From NCBI RefSeq assembly GCF_041601295.1, contig NZ_JBFIII010000066.1:1-16661 (forward strand): a stretch of DNA of 16,661 bases, given 5' to 3'. Numbering within the stretch: position 1 is the stretch's first letter; every line of letters starts with the position of its first letter. A model generated the notes under the pieces. That model was not told the origin of the DNA. It was given only the letters and a program-made list of their open reading frames with translations, and searched no databases. The stretch is from Immundisolibacter sp. GTDB taxonomy: Bacteria; Pseudomonadota; Gammaproteobacteria; Immundisolibacterales; Immundisolibacteraceae. Shown here piece after piece: positions 6,153 through 13,465 of the stretch. The position numbers were made by a program, and so were the translations under genes.

Positions 6153-7217
6153 TCAGATGCCGAACAGCACGCCAACGCCGATATAGGAGATGCGGTCCGA
6201 ATAGAACTGGCCATGCGGCGAATATCCGCGATAACCCTCGACCATCAGGCGCAGGTAGTGGTCCGTGTGCGGTGCGTCAAATTGCATGCCAAGCTTCAGA
6301 CTGCCGTCTACCGACCAGTCGTGCTCGGCGAAGGACTTCAGGTCGAGCCCAATAAACGGCCGCCCACGCAGGCCGGGCAGTAGCCTGGCCTGCGAGTCGC
6401 CGAAATACTCGGCCCCGGCATGCGCCATCAGCCGGTCCAGATCCGCCGGCTCGCGATGCACCAGCACCTCGCCGCCGCCGTAGACGCGAAATGGCGTCAG
6501 ATCGTAGGCCACCAGAGCCTCCAGCGACTCGAAGCTGAGGTTGATGCGCTCGGGCGCGGCGGTGAGCAGGAACTCGTCGCCGAGGTGCGAACTCTGGTGA
6601 TACAGGCGCAGCCGACCACTTGTTCTGCCCTGGCGCCAGGCCAACGGCATACCCACCGTGTAATCGGCGTTGATCAGATCGAAGGAATCCCCTTCCAGAT
6701 TGAACAGGCCGAACAAGCCGCCGGAGATCCCGATATTCCACCCGTTTCCGGCCTCGTCGATGCGGCCGTAAACCGGAAAATCCGCGCCATAACCGACTTC
6801 TACCAGCCACAATTTGTCGGTATCGGTGTCGTAATGACGTGGCGACACAAAGAAACGCGGCTCCTTGGGGTCGGCCAGCGCCGGGCGAAACAGCTCGGGT
6901 GTGGGAAACCAGCGTCCGGGCGCCGCGCCGCCCGCGGCGGTGCCAGTGGCATCGGCCAGGCGCACCTTGCGCACGCCATCGATGGCGGCCAGTGCCTCGC
7001 CTGCGGCGGTCGCATCCGCGTGATCCTGGGGGTCCAGCCGCAGGCGGCCATCGCTCACTTCAAGCGTGTAGCTGTCCGCCGGCCAGCCCAGGCGCTGTTC
7101 CAGCACCGCCGCGGCGTAGCCGGCGAGGTACGCATCATCGGGAAGCTTGGCGGTTGCCAGGGCCGGACTACCGGCAAGCCACAACAGGCCGACCGCAAAA
7201 CACATTGCAACACGCAT
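6153..7217 (-). CDS. DUF1207 family protein, probable exported outer-membrane protein
   Basis: Function unknown. The 354-residue product starts with a signal peptide (MRVAMCFAVGLLWLAGSPALA). It continues with an alpha/beta segment resembling a BON domain (about 24-90). The rest matches the DUF1207 family from memory: PRFFVSPRHY, VEVGYGADFPVYGR, RLYHQSSHLGDEFLL, ERINLSFESLEALVAYDL and a C-terminus ending in alternating aromatic and hydrophobic residues (YIGVGVLFGI). These amphipathic strands suggest a beta-barrel. The start at 7217 is chosen over 7253 because GGAG lies seven bases upstream and the signal peptide begins there. It sits on the same strand between the oxygenase cassette and the heat-shock cluster, with a probable terminator before it and a promoter after it, so it is probably its own unit. 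Confidence 0.8.
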   Translation of the reverse strand: MRVAMCFAVGLLWLAGSPALATAKLPDDAYLAGYAAAVLEQRLGWPADSYTLEVSDGRLRLDPQDHADATAAGEALAAIDGVRKVRLADATGTAAGGAAPGRWFPTPELFRPALADPKEPRFFVSPRHYDTDTDKLWLVEVGYGADFPVYGRIDEAGNGWNIGISGGLFGLFNLEGDSFDLINADYTVGMPLAWRQGRTSGRLRLYHQSSHLGDEFLLTAAPERINLSFESLEALVAYDLTPFRVYGGGEVLVHREPADLDRLMAHAGAEYFGDSQARLLPGLRGRPFIGLDLKSFAEHDWSVDGSLKLGMQFDAPHTDHYLRLMVEGYRGYSPHGQFYSDRISYIGVGVLFGI

Positions 7218-7280
7218 ATCTGCTCCAGTGCGGCGTACATCCGCCCGGCGCAAGGGGCGCCTGGACTGACCCGCGTAGGT

Positions 7281-7300
7281 AAAAGCGCCCCCAGGGCCGC
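7281..7300 (-). terminator. Probable Rho-independent terminator of the cupin-Rieske cassette
   Basis: Nine bases after the stop of the small gene, the minus strand reads GCGGCCC-TG-GGGGCGC followed by TTTT. The 7-bp stem has one mismatch, a very tight loop and a short T run, so it is only moderate in strength. Confidence 0.45.
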
Positions 7301-7309
7301 CTGTTGGTG

Positions 7310-7663
7310 TCAGGTCGAGCGATAACCGACGATGAGGTCTTCCGGTCCCTTGACGTGGTAGCGCTCGGCGGCGAATACGCCTGATTCGTCGGGCTCGTGG
7401 AAGCGCTCCACAGAGTTGGAGACCTCCATCCAGGCCAGGGCCATGTAGTACAGATTCAGGGTTTCGACGGCGAGTGCATCGCGCGAGTCGAATTGTCCGA
7501 GGTAATCCATAACCGCGCTCATGCGTGGCGCCAGCAGATCGTAATAGGCCTGCAGCGCTTTCTGGGTGTTGCCCAGCCGCTTGTTAAAACGCTGTCGCTC
7601 GGTCGGCAGCGCCCACTCGATCCCACCACTCAAGTCCCGAAAAGGTTCCGGTAGACCGTCCAT
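7310..7663 (-). CDS. Small conserved-looking protein of unknown function
   Basis: I do not recognise this 117-residue protein. It has no signal peptide or membrane segment and is predicted by eye to be mostly helical, for example ERQRFNKRLGNTQKALQAYY and ALAVETLNLYYMALAWMEVS. It is rich in Tyr, Trp and Met and contains no cysteine. The ATG at 7663 has GGAGG eight bases upstream; a GTG at 7681 in the same frame overlaps that site and is rejected. It lies 68 bases downstream of the Rieske oxygenase and before a probable terminator. It may therefore be an accessory or assembly factor for that enzyme, but nothing in the sequence proves this. Codon use and length argue for a real gene. Confidence 0.72.
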   Translation of the reverse strand: MDGLPEPFRDLSGGIEWALPTERQRFNKRLGNTQKALQAYYDLLAPRMSAVMDYLGQFDSRDALAVETLNLYYMALAWMEVSNSVERFHEPDESGVFAAERYHVKGPEDLIVGYRST

Positions 7664-7731
7664 GTGCCAATCCTCCACCACGACTCTGTAGGACAGTGGC
7701 GCCGCGCCCGGCGGCCGGCACCGCTGCCGAT

Positions 7732-8931
7732 TTACTCGGCCAGCAGGCGCTCGACCACCTTGTATCCGTGCCGCACGGCGATTTCCTGGTCCGACAGCGT
7801 CATGTACTTGATGCGGCCGGTCTCCATCATGGCCTGTCCGTTCTCGAGCGTGGACAGATCCTCGCGCAACGTGTCACGGGTCAGCGTCTTGGTGAATTCC
7901 TGACTCACCTTGGCGGCAAGATTGGTGGCCCGATTCATGTAGAACCTCATCTCCCAGCGGGTGCGGTTGTGAGTCACCGGCCACCAGTTGTAGGTGAAGT
8001 ACCAGCCGTTCGAGGTGGCGATCTCGAAGCACGGGAAGATGATGTGTATGTCGAAGGCCCAGTTCTTCTCGCCGGCGAAGTTGGTTCCTTTCAGCGCGGT
8101 GGTGCTGGCCAGCGCGCCTTGCGCAAGTGTGGCGCCGACCTTGTAAGCCAGCGCCTCGGCGCCGTGTGGCGCGTGCTGTGGGTTGGCGTAGCACGAGACC
8201 GACCGATTGCGCTCGTGCAGGCGCACGTCCACCAGATGGCAGTAAGGATTGTCCTGGCTGTTGAAGGTTTCCTTCAGGGAGCGCCGATGCACGGACTCGA
8301 CGTGATAAGCCTCGACAAAAGCGTCGATGAAGTACTTCCAGTTGCACTTCACGTCCGCCGAGTACTCGGCTACCAGGTCCATCTCGTCGTAGGCAAAGTC
8401 GCCGATCAGCGCGTTCAGCTCGCCGAAGCTCTCGTGCAGACCGCGCTCGGGCATATCTTGCGGGTGCACAAAAATGAAGCCGTTCCAGGTGTCCAGCGTG
8501 ACGGCCGACAGTGCGTGGCAGGATTTGTCGAACTTATGGAACTGGTCCTCGTCGGGCACGTGGGCCAGCTGGCCCTGCAGATCGTAGGTCCAGGAATGAA
8601 AGCCGCACACCATGCCGCGACAGCGCCCGCGCTCCTCGGTCAGCAGCTTGTTGCCGCGGTGCTGACAGACGTTATGGAAAGCGCGCACCGCGCCGTCTTC
8701 GCCGCGTATCACGATCACCGAGGCGTTGATCGCCTCGATATCCCGTACCAGGTAATCGCCGGGGCGGGAGATTTCCTCGTCGCGACCGACGCACCACCAG
8801 GCGTTCTGGAAAATCTTTTCCCGTTCGCGCTCGAAGTATTCAGGCGAGGTGTTGACCTCGACCGGAATCGGGTCCGTCCCCAGCTCGGGGTAACGTTCGT
8901 GAAAGCGCAGAATGGGTGCAGGATTATTCAT
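7732..8931 (-). CDS. Rieske non-heme iron oxygenase, large (alpha) subunit
   Basis: Aromatic-ring-hydroxylating-type oxygenase of 399 residues. The N-terminal Rieske 2Fe-2S domain shows Cys89-x-His91 and Cys109-x2-His112 (CQH ... CGFH). The catalytic domain shows the mononuclear iron motif EAYHVESVH with His210 and His215. Asp358 in REDLSTLE is the likely third ligand, and Asp203 or Glu207 could be the residue bridging the two centres. All metal ligands are present, so the enzyme should be active. The start at 8931 has GGAGAG upstream. No small (beta) subunit, ferredoxin or reductase gene is next to it, so electrons must come from elsewhere. It lies 57 bases after the exported cupin gene. The substrate is unknown: aromatic acids, sterol-like compounds and quaternary amines are all possible in this superfamily. 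Confidence 0.92.
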   Translation of the reverse strand: MNNPAPILRFHERYPELGTDPIPVEVNTSPEYFEREREKIFQNAWWCVGRDEEISRPGDYLVRDIEAINASVIVIRGEDGAVRAFHNVCQHRGNKLLTEERGRCRGMVCGFHSWTYDLQGQLAHVPDEDQFHKFDKSCHALSAVTLDTWNGFIFVHPQDMPERGLHESFGELNALIGDFAYDEMDLVAEYSADVKCNWKYFIDAFVEAYHVESVHRRSLKETFNSQDNPYCHLVDVRLHERNRSVSCYANPQHAPHGAEALAYKVGATLAQGALASTTALKGTNFAGEKNWAFDIHIIFPCFEIATSNGWYFTYNWWPVTHNRTRWEMRFYMNRATNLAAKVSQEFTKTLTRDTLREDLSTLENGQAMMETGRIKYMTLSDQEIAVRHGYKVVERLLAE

Positions 8932-8988
8932 GGTCGGGACTCTCCTTCGCAGATGACTGGCGGGGGGTTCCTTCGGCTTGCTGGTGGA

Positions 8989-9525
8989 TCAGCGCTCGGC
9001 TTGGTCATGCGCGCCATACTCTGGCCGGCGCGGCGTGGTAATGCTCAACACCAGGTTCTCGGGCGCCGTGAAAATACCGGTGTGCGGCAGGCCTGGCGGC
9101 ATGATTATGGCCTCCCCGGTCTTGAACGGGAACTCCTTGCCACCGCGGATGACCACCTTGCCCTCTCCCTTGAGCAGGATGGCCACTTCCTGGCCGTGGA
9201 CGTGCAAGGGCGGCATCGCGCCGCCGCTGATGGTCGCCGCGCGCGTGGCCTCCTCGCCCTGGTAATGCTGCTGGCCGCCGGGATTCAGCGGCGTCGGTTC
9301 GCCGGGCTTGATGTTGAGCAGCACCACGCTCATGTCCGGGCCGACCATGTGCTTCATATACAGCCGACCGGGTACCACCTCGCGCATGTTCTGTTCGCTC
9401 AGGCTCATCACGCGCGGCTCGCTGCCGGCCGGCACGTACAGCTCGACTTGTGCCGGTTCCGCGGCTGCCACCAGGCTGTCGCCAAGGGCCACGCCCAGGC
9501 AAAGGACTAAAAAGATTCTTCGCAT
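8989..9525 (-). CDS. Exported cupin-domain protein
   Basis: A 178-residue protein with a signal peptide (MRRIFLVLCLGVALGDSLVAAAE, likely cut after the Ala run) and a C-terminal cupin barrel. Cupin motif 1 is seen as HVHGQEVAILLKGEG (His108, His110, Glu113). Motif 2 is GEAIIMPPGLPH (His148). This set can bind a divalent metal. The likely location is the periplasm. The ATG at 9525 is chosen because it begins the signal peptide; no strong Shine-Dalgarno is seen, and in-frame reading continues upstream to 9756 without recognisable protein. It is first in a same-strand group with the Rieske oxygenase. It may bind or process a compound related to the oxygenase substrate; this is inference from position. 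Confidence 0.86.
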   Translation of the reverse strand: MRRIFLVLCLGVALGDSLVAAAEPAQVELYVPAGSEPRVMSLSEQNMREVVPGRLYMKHMVGPDMSVVLLNIKPGEPTPLNPGGQQHYQGEEATRAATISGGAMPPLHVHGQEVAILLKGEGKVVIRGGKEFPFKTGEAIIMPPGLPHTGIFTAPENLVLSITTPRRPEYGAHDQAER

Positions 9526-9801
9526 CGGCTTTGTTCGTTTGCGTGCTGGATGGCCGCCAGACCGGATCGCGCCAGTTTTATCCCCTGGAGCCCCATGCTC
9601 AGCGGCGTGACCGCCGATCGCCCACTGCCGCATCGTGCCCGCCCCTCCACCGGCCCGTCTCACGGAGTCTGAACCGCTTGATCTGCCAGTCCGTACCATC
9701 CGGTTCTGCACGTCGCTTTCCCTGCCATGAGTGCAATCAGGGCCGCGAGCAGGCAATCGCTGGTTTCATACTCGCCGCCGCCGTGCCGAGGAATCCGAAT
9801 C

Positions 9802-10914
9802 ATGCACCCTGATTTGCCGTTTGCCGACGATCTTGGTCCCGCGCGTGTCATCCATGTGCATCAGCCAGCGCTGGGCCTGGCCGCCACCGTGGTGCTGGAC
9901 AACCTCGCCTGCGGACCGGCCATCGGTGGCCTGCGCATGGCAAGCGACGTCACCACCGCAGAATGCGCCCGCCTGGCGCGCGCCATGACGCTAAAAAACG
10001 CGGCCGCCGGTCTGCCGCACGGCGGTGGCAAGTCGGTACTGCGCGCCGACCCGCGCATGCCGGTGGCGGACAAGGAGCGCCTGATCCGCGCCTTCGCCGC
10101 CGCGCTGCGCCACGAACACGGCTACATCGTCGGCCCGGACATGGGCACCGACGAGACCTGCATGGCCTGGATACACGACGAAATCGGCCGTGCCACCGGT
10201 CTGCCGCGCGCCCTGGGCGGTATTCCGCTGGACCAGATCGGCGCCACCGGCTGGGGTGTGTGTCACGCCACCGAGGTTGCGCTGGCCAGGCTGGGCCGGC
10301 CGCTCACCGGCGCCCGGCTGGTGGTGCAGGGCTTCGGCTCCGTGGGTCAGCACGCGGCCCGCTTGCTGACCGCCCGCGGCGCGCGACTGGTGGCAGTGGC
10401 CGACTCGGCCGGCGCCATCCACAATCCGGACGGCATCGACCCGGACCGCCTGCTCGCCATCAAGGCCCATGGCGGTAGCGTGGTCACCTATCCGGGCGCG
10501 CAGATCATCGATGCCGAGGCACTGATCGGCGTGGACTGCGAGGTCTGGATACCGGCTGCCCGACCGGACGTGATCCACGCCGGCAATGTGGATCGCCTGC
10601 GTGCGGCGCTGCTGGTGCAGGGCGCCAACATTCCCGCGACCGCCGATGCAGAGCGCAGCCTGCACGCGCGCGGCGTGTGGGTGGTGCCGGACTTCATCGC
10701 CAACGCCGGGGGAGTGATCTGCGCGGCCTTCGAACTGCAAGGTGCCACCGAAGGCGCTGCCCTGGCCGCTGTTGAGGAGCGCATCCGCGCCAACACCGCG
10801 ACCGTGCTGGATCGCGCCCAGGCCACCGGCAACACCCCCCGACAAGCCGCCGAGACGCTGGCCCTGGAGCGCGTGCGCGGCGCCATGCAGACACGGCGCT
10901 GGGGGGTGTACTAA
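9802..10914 (+). CDS. Glu/Leu/Phe/Val dehydrogenase family protein
   Basis: NAD(P)-dependent oxidative deaminase of amino acids, 370 residues, closest in layout to leucine/valine dehydrogenases. The N-terminal substrate domain has Lys65 (MTLKNAAAG) and the catalytic Lys77 in LPHGGGKS, and Asp113 in GPDMGTDE. The C-terminal Rossmann domain has VVQGFGSVGQHAA (GFGSVG 177-182), and the conserved PDFIANAGGVI follows later. Length agrees with leucine dehydrogenase (about 364) rather than the longer GluDH. The start at 9802 is favoured over 9727 by GAGGAA eight bases upstream. Substrate preference among Leu, Val, Phe and other amino acids cannot be assigned from the sequence. It is divergent from the cupin gene across 276 bases and is followed by an inverted-repeat element. 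Confidence 0.9.
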   Translation: MHPDLPFADDLGPARVIHVHQPALGLAATVVLDNLACGPAIGGLRMASDVTTAECARLARAMTLKNAAAGLPHGGGKSVLRADPRMPVADKERLIRAFAAALRHEHGYIVGPDMGTDETCMAWIHDEIGRATGLPRALGGIPLDQIGATGWGVCHATEVALARLGRPLTGARLVVQGFGSVGQHAARLLTARGARLVAVADSAGAIHNPDGIDPDRLLAIKAHGGSVVTYPGAQIIDAEALIGVDCEVWIPAARPDVIHAGNVDRLRAALLVQGANIPATADAERSLHARGVWVVPDFIANAGGVICAAFELQGATEGAALAAVEERIRANTATVLDRAQATGNTPRQAAETLALERVRGAMQTRRWGVY

Positions 10915-10917
10915 ACG

Positions 10918-10993
10918 TCCTGTCGCCCCTCAGCGGCGAACAAAACATAACCTGGATGCCGCGTAGCGGAATCCGGGAGATTGAGCGACAGGA
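10918..10993. repeat. 76-base element: terminal inverted repeats around a REP-like palindrome
   Basis: TCCTGTCGC (10918-10926) and GCGACAGGA (10985-10993) are exact 9-bp inverted repeats. Between them CCTGGATGCCGC-GTA-GCGGAATCCGGG (10951-10977) folds into a 12-position hairpin with one mismatch and one wobble pair. The core GCGGAATCCGGG is a palindrome type I recall as widespread between genes in many proteobacteria. It lies between two convergent genes and could act as a bidirectional terminator. No target-site duplication is seen. Confidence 0.6.
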
Positions 10994-11076
10994 TTTCCCG
11001 TATTGCGCTGTGCTGCATATGGGCTACCCCGCTATTCCGTTATTCGCGTATTCGCGACTTTCGGCACCCGGCGAAT

Positions 11077-11092
11077 GGCGGCGGTCGCCGCC
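11077..11092. repeat. GC-rich hairpin just past the DUF4034/TPR gene
   Basis: GGCGGC-GGTC-GCCGCC is a perfect 6-bp stem ten bases beyond the stop of the minus-strand TPR gene. No T-run follows on either strand, so it is at best a Rho-independent pause or an mRNA-end stabiliser. The bases before it (11031-11062) contain four imperfect copies of an 8-base unit like GTTATTCG. Confidence 0.4.
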
Positions 11093-11101
11093 AGCCCGGA
11101 G

Positions 11102-13021
11102 CTAAATCGCCGGACCGTGCTGAGTGCTGGGCTTGTTCGGTTCGGGGCGCACTTTTTTCAGCAATTCCTGGTATTTCTGATACGCGTCCGGCAGATTTCC
11201 GTGCTTCAGAGATACCTCGCAATCTGTCAGTGCTTCCTGCAGCCGTCCAAGCTGCATATGCGCATAGCAGCGATTGTTGTAACTGATGGCAAGGTCTTCC
11301 TCACTCTGCCCTTTTTCATCGAACAGATAAGCATGGCTGTTCAGTGACTCCAGCATGGACACCATATCCTTTCGATCGCCGTAGATGACGGACACATCGA
11401 TGGCAGCGGAAGTCCTGAAGTGACGATTCTGCGAATCCGCAACGATGCTGAAATCTTTCAGTGCAGCATCGTTCTGCCCGCCCGCCCGGTATGACTTTGC
11501 GCGCCAGAACCGCGTTTGCATGTCGTCACCGGTTTCCAGTTGCTTCGTGCAGTCCCGCACCGCCTCATCGAAATGCTTCAGCTTGTAATACGCAAAGCAT
11601 TTCAGATGTTTGTATCCGTCGCCCGACCCTCCCATCGCCTCGGCAGCATCCTGGTACGCAATCACATTCACGTATTGCGCCATGTCGTTGTACAGGCCGG
11701 ACATCCTTCGATAAATGTCGACCATGGCCCAGGCGCGCTCCGCTTCGCCTGGGAAAGGAAACGTTGCCACGTCAACCAGCGCTTCCTGGTATTTTTTCTC
11801 GGCGTTGTCGTAATGTTTTTTGTTCTGCCAGACGTTCGCAACGGTCACATCGAGCATGTAGTTGTTGTGGCCGGCGTTGTTTTCGGACAACTGAAGCTGT
11901 GTTCCCATGTGGCTGGCAGCGGCTTCGAGCATGCTGCCGGCAAAGTGTCCCGCGCCTGACATGAGCACGATTTTGCTCAGCGATGGCTGCAGGGCCACCG
12001 TAAACTGGTAACGGTCGATTTTATTGTAAAGCTCGAGTGCGGTGTCAACCTGACGCATCACGTCGCTGCCTGCCATCGACTCCATCGCAGCGCCGACACA
12101 TTGCTCCAACTGTTCGGCGCGGTATGCGTCGCAAGCAAGCGCCGCCGTATTCAACAGGCTGGCGTACAGTTCCACATGCAGCAATCTTAGCGGCGAATTT
12201 TCCGGGGCATGGCCAGCGTATCGGTTAACAAAAGCCACCATGGCCTGCGGCGAGCCGCCCCATTTGGGGGCCAGCGTTTTAAGGCGCTCGGTGTATAGCG
12301 GATAGTAGTTGGGGAATCGGCTGATGGCGTCCTGGAAAGCGTTTTCCATGATCGGTGTGTTGCCGCTCATAGCGTATATTCTGACCAAGCTAAAATAGGC
12401 GTACGGATTGGTCGCGTCCAGGCGGATTGAGTCGAGTGCATCCGCCGTCGCCAGTTTCATGTAATCCCGGAACGCGTTCAATTCGCTTTCCGGCGTTTCC
12501 GAAACAAAGCGTGATCCCCGCACATCCACGCCAACACCATAATAGTAATTAGCCCGAATCAGATGGGCGAACGCGGACTGCGGAGTCTGCTGTACCCATT
12601 TATTCAATCCCCCCAGAAACGCGTCATCTTTCGGAAACGCCACATAGCCCATAAGGTCGTTAAAAGGGGAAAAATGCCAGTTTTCCAATTTGCTGTGGGT
12701 GTAGACATCATCGATGAGCTTGCCAGCGGCATCGTAGTCGCCGCGCTGCACGGCGCGCCGCACGGCCGCCGCATTGTCTGCCGATGGAACAGCCGGGCGC
12801 GGCTTCAAGACGATCTTTGCCGTCTCCTGCGCGATGGCGGCTGCGATGGCATCCGGGTGGTCGGCTGGGGCGGCGGCGGACTCGGTGGTGTGGATGGGGT
12901 CGCGCAAGTCGAGCCAGCCGAACCTGTCCGCCACCGTCACGCCTGCCAGCACGACCAGGATCAAGGCAAGCACTGTCTTGCGCGAGACTCGCGCGTTGAG
13001 GGGATTGTCATTAGCAGTCAT
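11102..13021 (-). CDS. Membrane-anchored DUF4034/TPR-repeat protein of unknown function
   Basis: A 639-residue protein with an N-terminal transmembrane anchor (about 15-31, TVLALILVVLAGVTVA) and a large, probably periplasmic, region. Residues about 85-290 resemble DUF4034: YDAAGKLIDDVY, FLGGLNKWVQQTPQSAFAHL, YYYGVGVDVRG and LDSIRLDATNPYAYFSLVRIY. TPR-like helical pairs follow at about 384-418, 468-500, 501-531 and 577-610 (for example LQEALTDCEVSLKHG). Such repeats usually bind proteins. Base composition is clearly lower in GC than its neighbours: the row starting at 12001 has 27 G/C in 60, against 45 in 60 for the row at 10201 in the dehydrogenase gene. This suggests acquisition by transfer or relaxed selection. 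It stands alone, convergent with the dehydrogenase gene. The start MTANDNP at 13021 has only a weak GGAAA ribosome site. Confidence 0.8.
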   Translation of the reverse strand: MTANDNPLNARVSRKTVLALILVVLAGVTVADRFGWLDLRDPIHTTESAAAPADHPDAIAAAIAQETAKIVLKPRPAVPSADNAAAVRRAVQRGDYDAAGKLIDDVYTHSKLENWHFSPFNDLMGYVAFPKDDAFLGGLNKWVQQTPQSAFAHLIRANYYYGVGVDVRGSRFVSETPESELNAFRDYMKLATADALDSIRLDATNPYAYFSLVRIYAMSGNTPIMENAFQDAISRFPNYYPLYTERLKTLAPKWGGSPQAMVAFVNRYAGHAPENSPLRLLHVELYASLLNTAALACDAYRAEQLEQCVGAAMESMAGSDVMRQVDTALELYNKIDRYQFTVALQPSLSKIVLMSGAGHFAGSMLEAAASHMGTQLQLSENNAGHNNYMLDVTVANVWQNKKHYDNAEKKYQEALVDVATFPFPGEAERAWAMVDIYRRMSGLYNDMAQYVNVIAYQDAAEAMGGSGDGYKHLKCFAYYKLKHFDEAVRDCTKQLETGDDMQTRFWRAKSYRAGGQNDAALKDFSIVADSQNRHFRTSAAIDVSVIYGDRKDMVSMLESLNSHAYLFDEKGQSEEDLAISYNNRCYAHMQLGRLQEALTDCEVSLKHGNLPDAYQKYQELLKKVRPEPNKPSTQHGPAI

Positions 13022-13465
13022 GCGCGTAGTTTCCGTATCGAATTGAACTTCCTAGCGCCGGGCGCGCCGGCCCTCCCAAGACAACAGTTGATTGGCTAGC
13101 CTGAGGCATACGCCGATCCGGCGGGGCGGGCACTCGCGACCAAGGCGCCGTGTCCGGCCGGCAACTTCACGCTGCCGCCAACCTGGAATCACTGTACACC
13201 GCGCCATTGTATGCACGCTGGCGATCAGGAGCGTGGCCGGGCCAATCTGGGAGGTACTCCATATAGCTTCGGACCTGATGACCGGTTCGGTTGGTCGACC
13301 TTCGCTGCCGTGTACACCATCGGGTCAGTAGTCCGACAGTGCCGGGGGAAAGGCCGAGCGTCCCGCCCCGCGGCTATTACCCAGCTATTCTGCGGGCATG
13401 AAAGTGAGCGACATTTTGCAAGCGCTCTAGGCTGAGGGCCGGACAAAACCACAGGTAACCTCGCC
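13022..13465. other. 444-base spacer without a convincing gene
   Basis: It lies between the starts of the TPR gene and the stop of the transporter gene. I see no tRNA, no clear promoter pair and no good coding region. A plus-strand reading at 13211-13435 has no family resemblance. At 13398-13430 a ten-codon plus-strand reading, MKVSDILQAL then TAG, resembles the N-terminus of CBS-domain proteins and may be a gene remnant. The segment GAGCG-12 bases-CGCTC (13406-13427) is a weak hairpin. Confidence 0.5.

Noticed and set aside
7696..9510. A 604-codon open frame on the plus strand
   Set aside because: It is antisense to both the Rieske oxygenase and the cupin gene, shows no protein family features, and is explained by GC-rich codon bias leaving few stops on the opposite strand.
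9991..10845. A 284-codon open frame on the minus strand
   Set aside because: Antisense shadow of the amino-acid dehydrogenase.
13211..13435. A 74-codon plus-strand frame in the spacer
   Set aside because: No Shine-Dalgarno, no family resemblance and mixed codon use; not supported as a gene.
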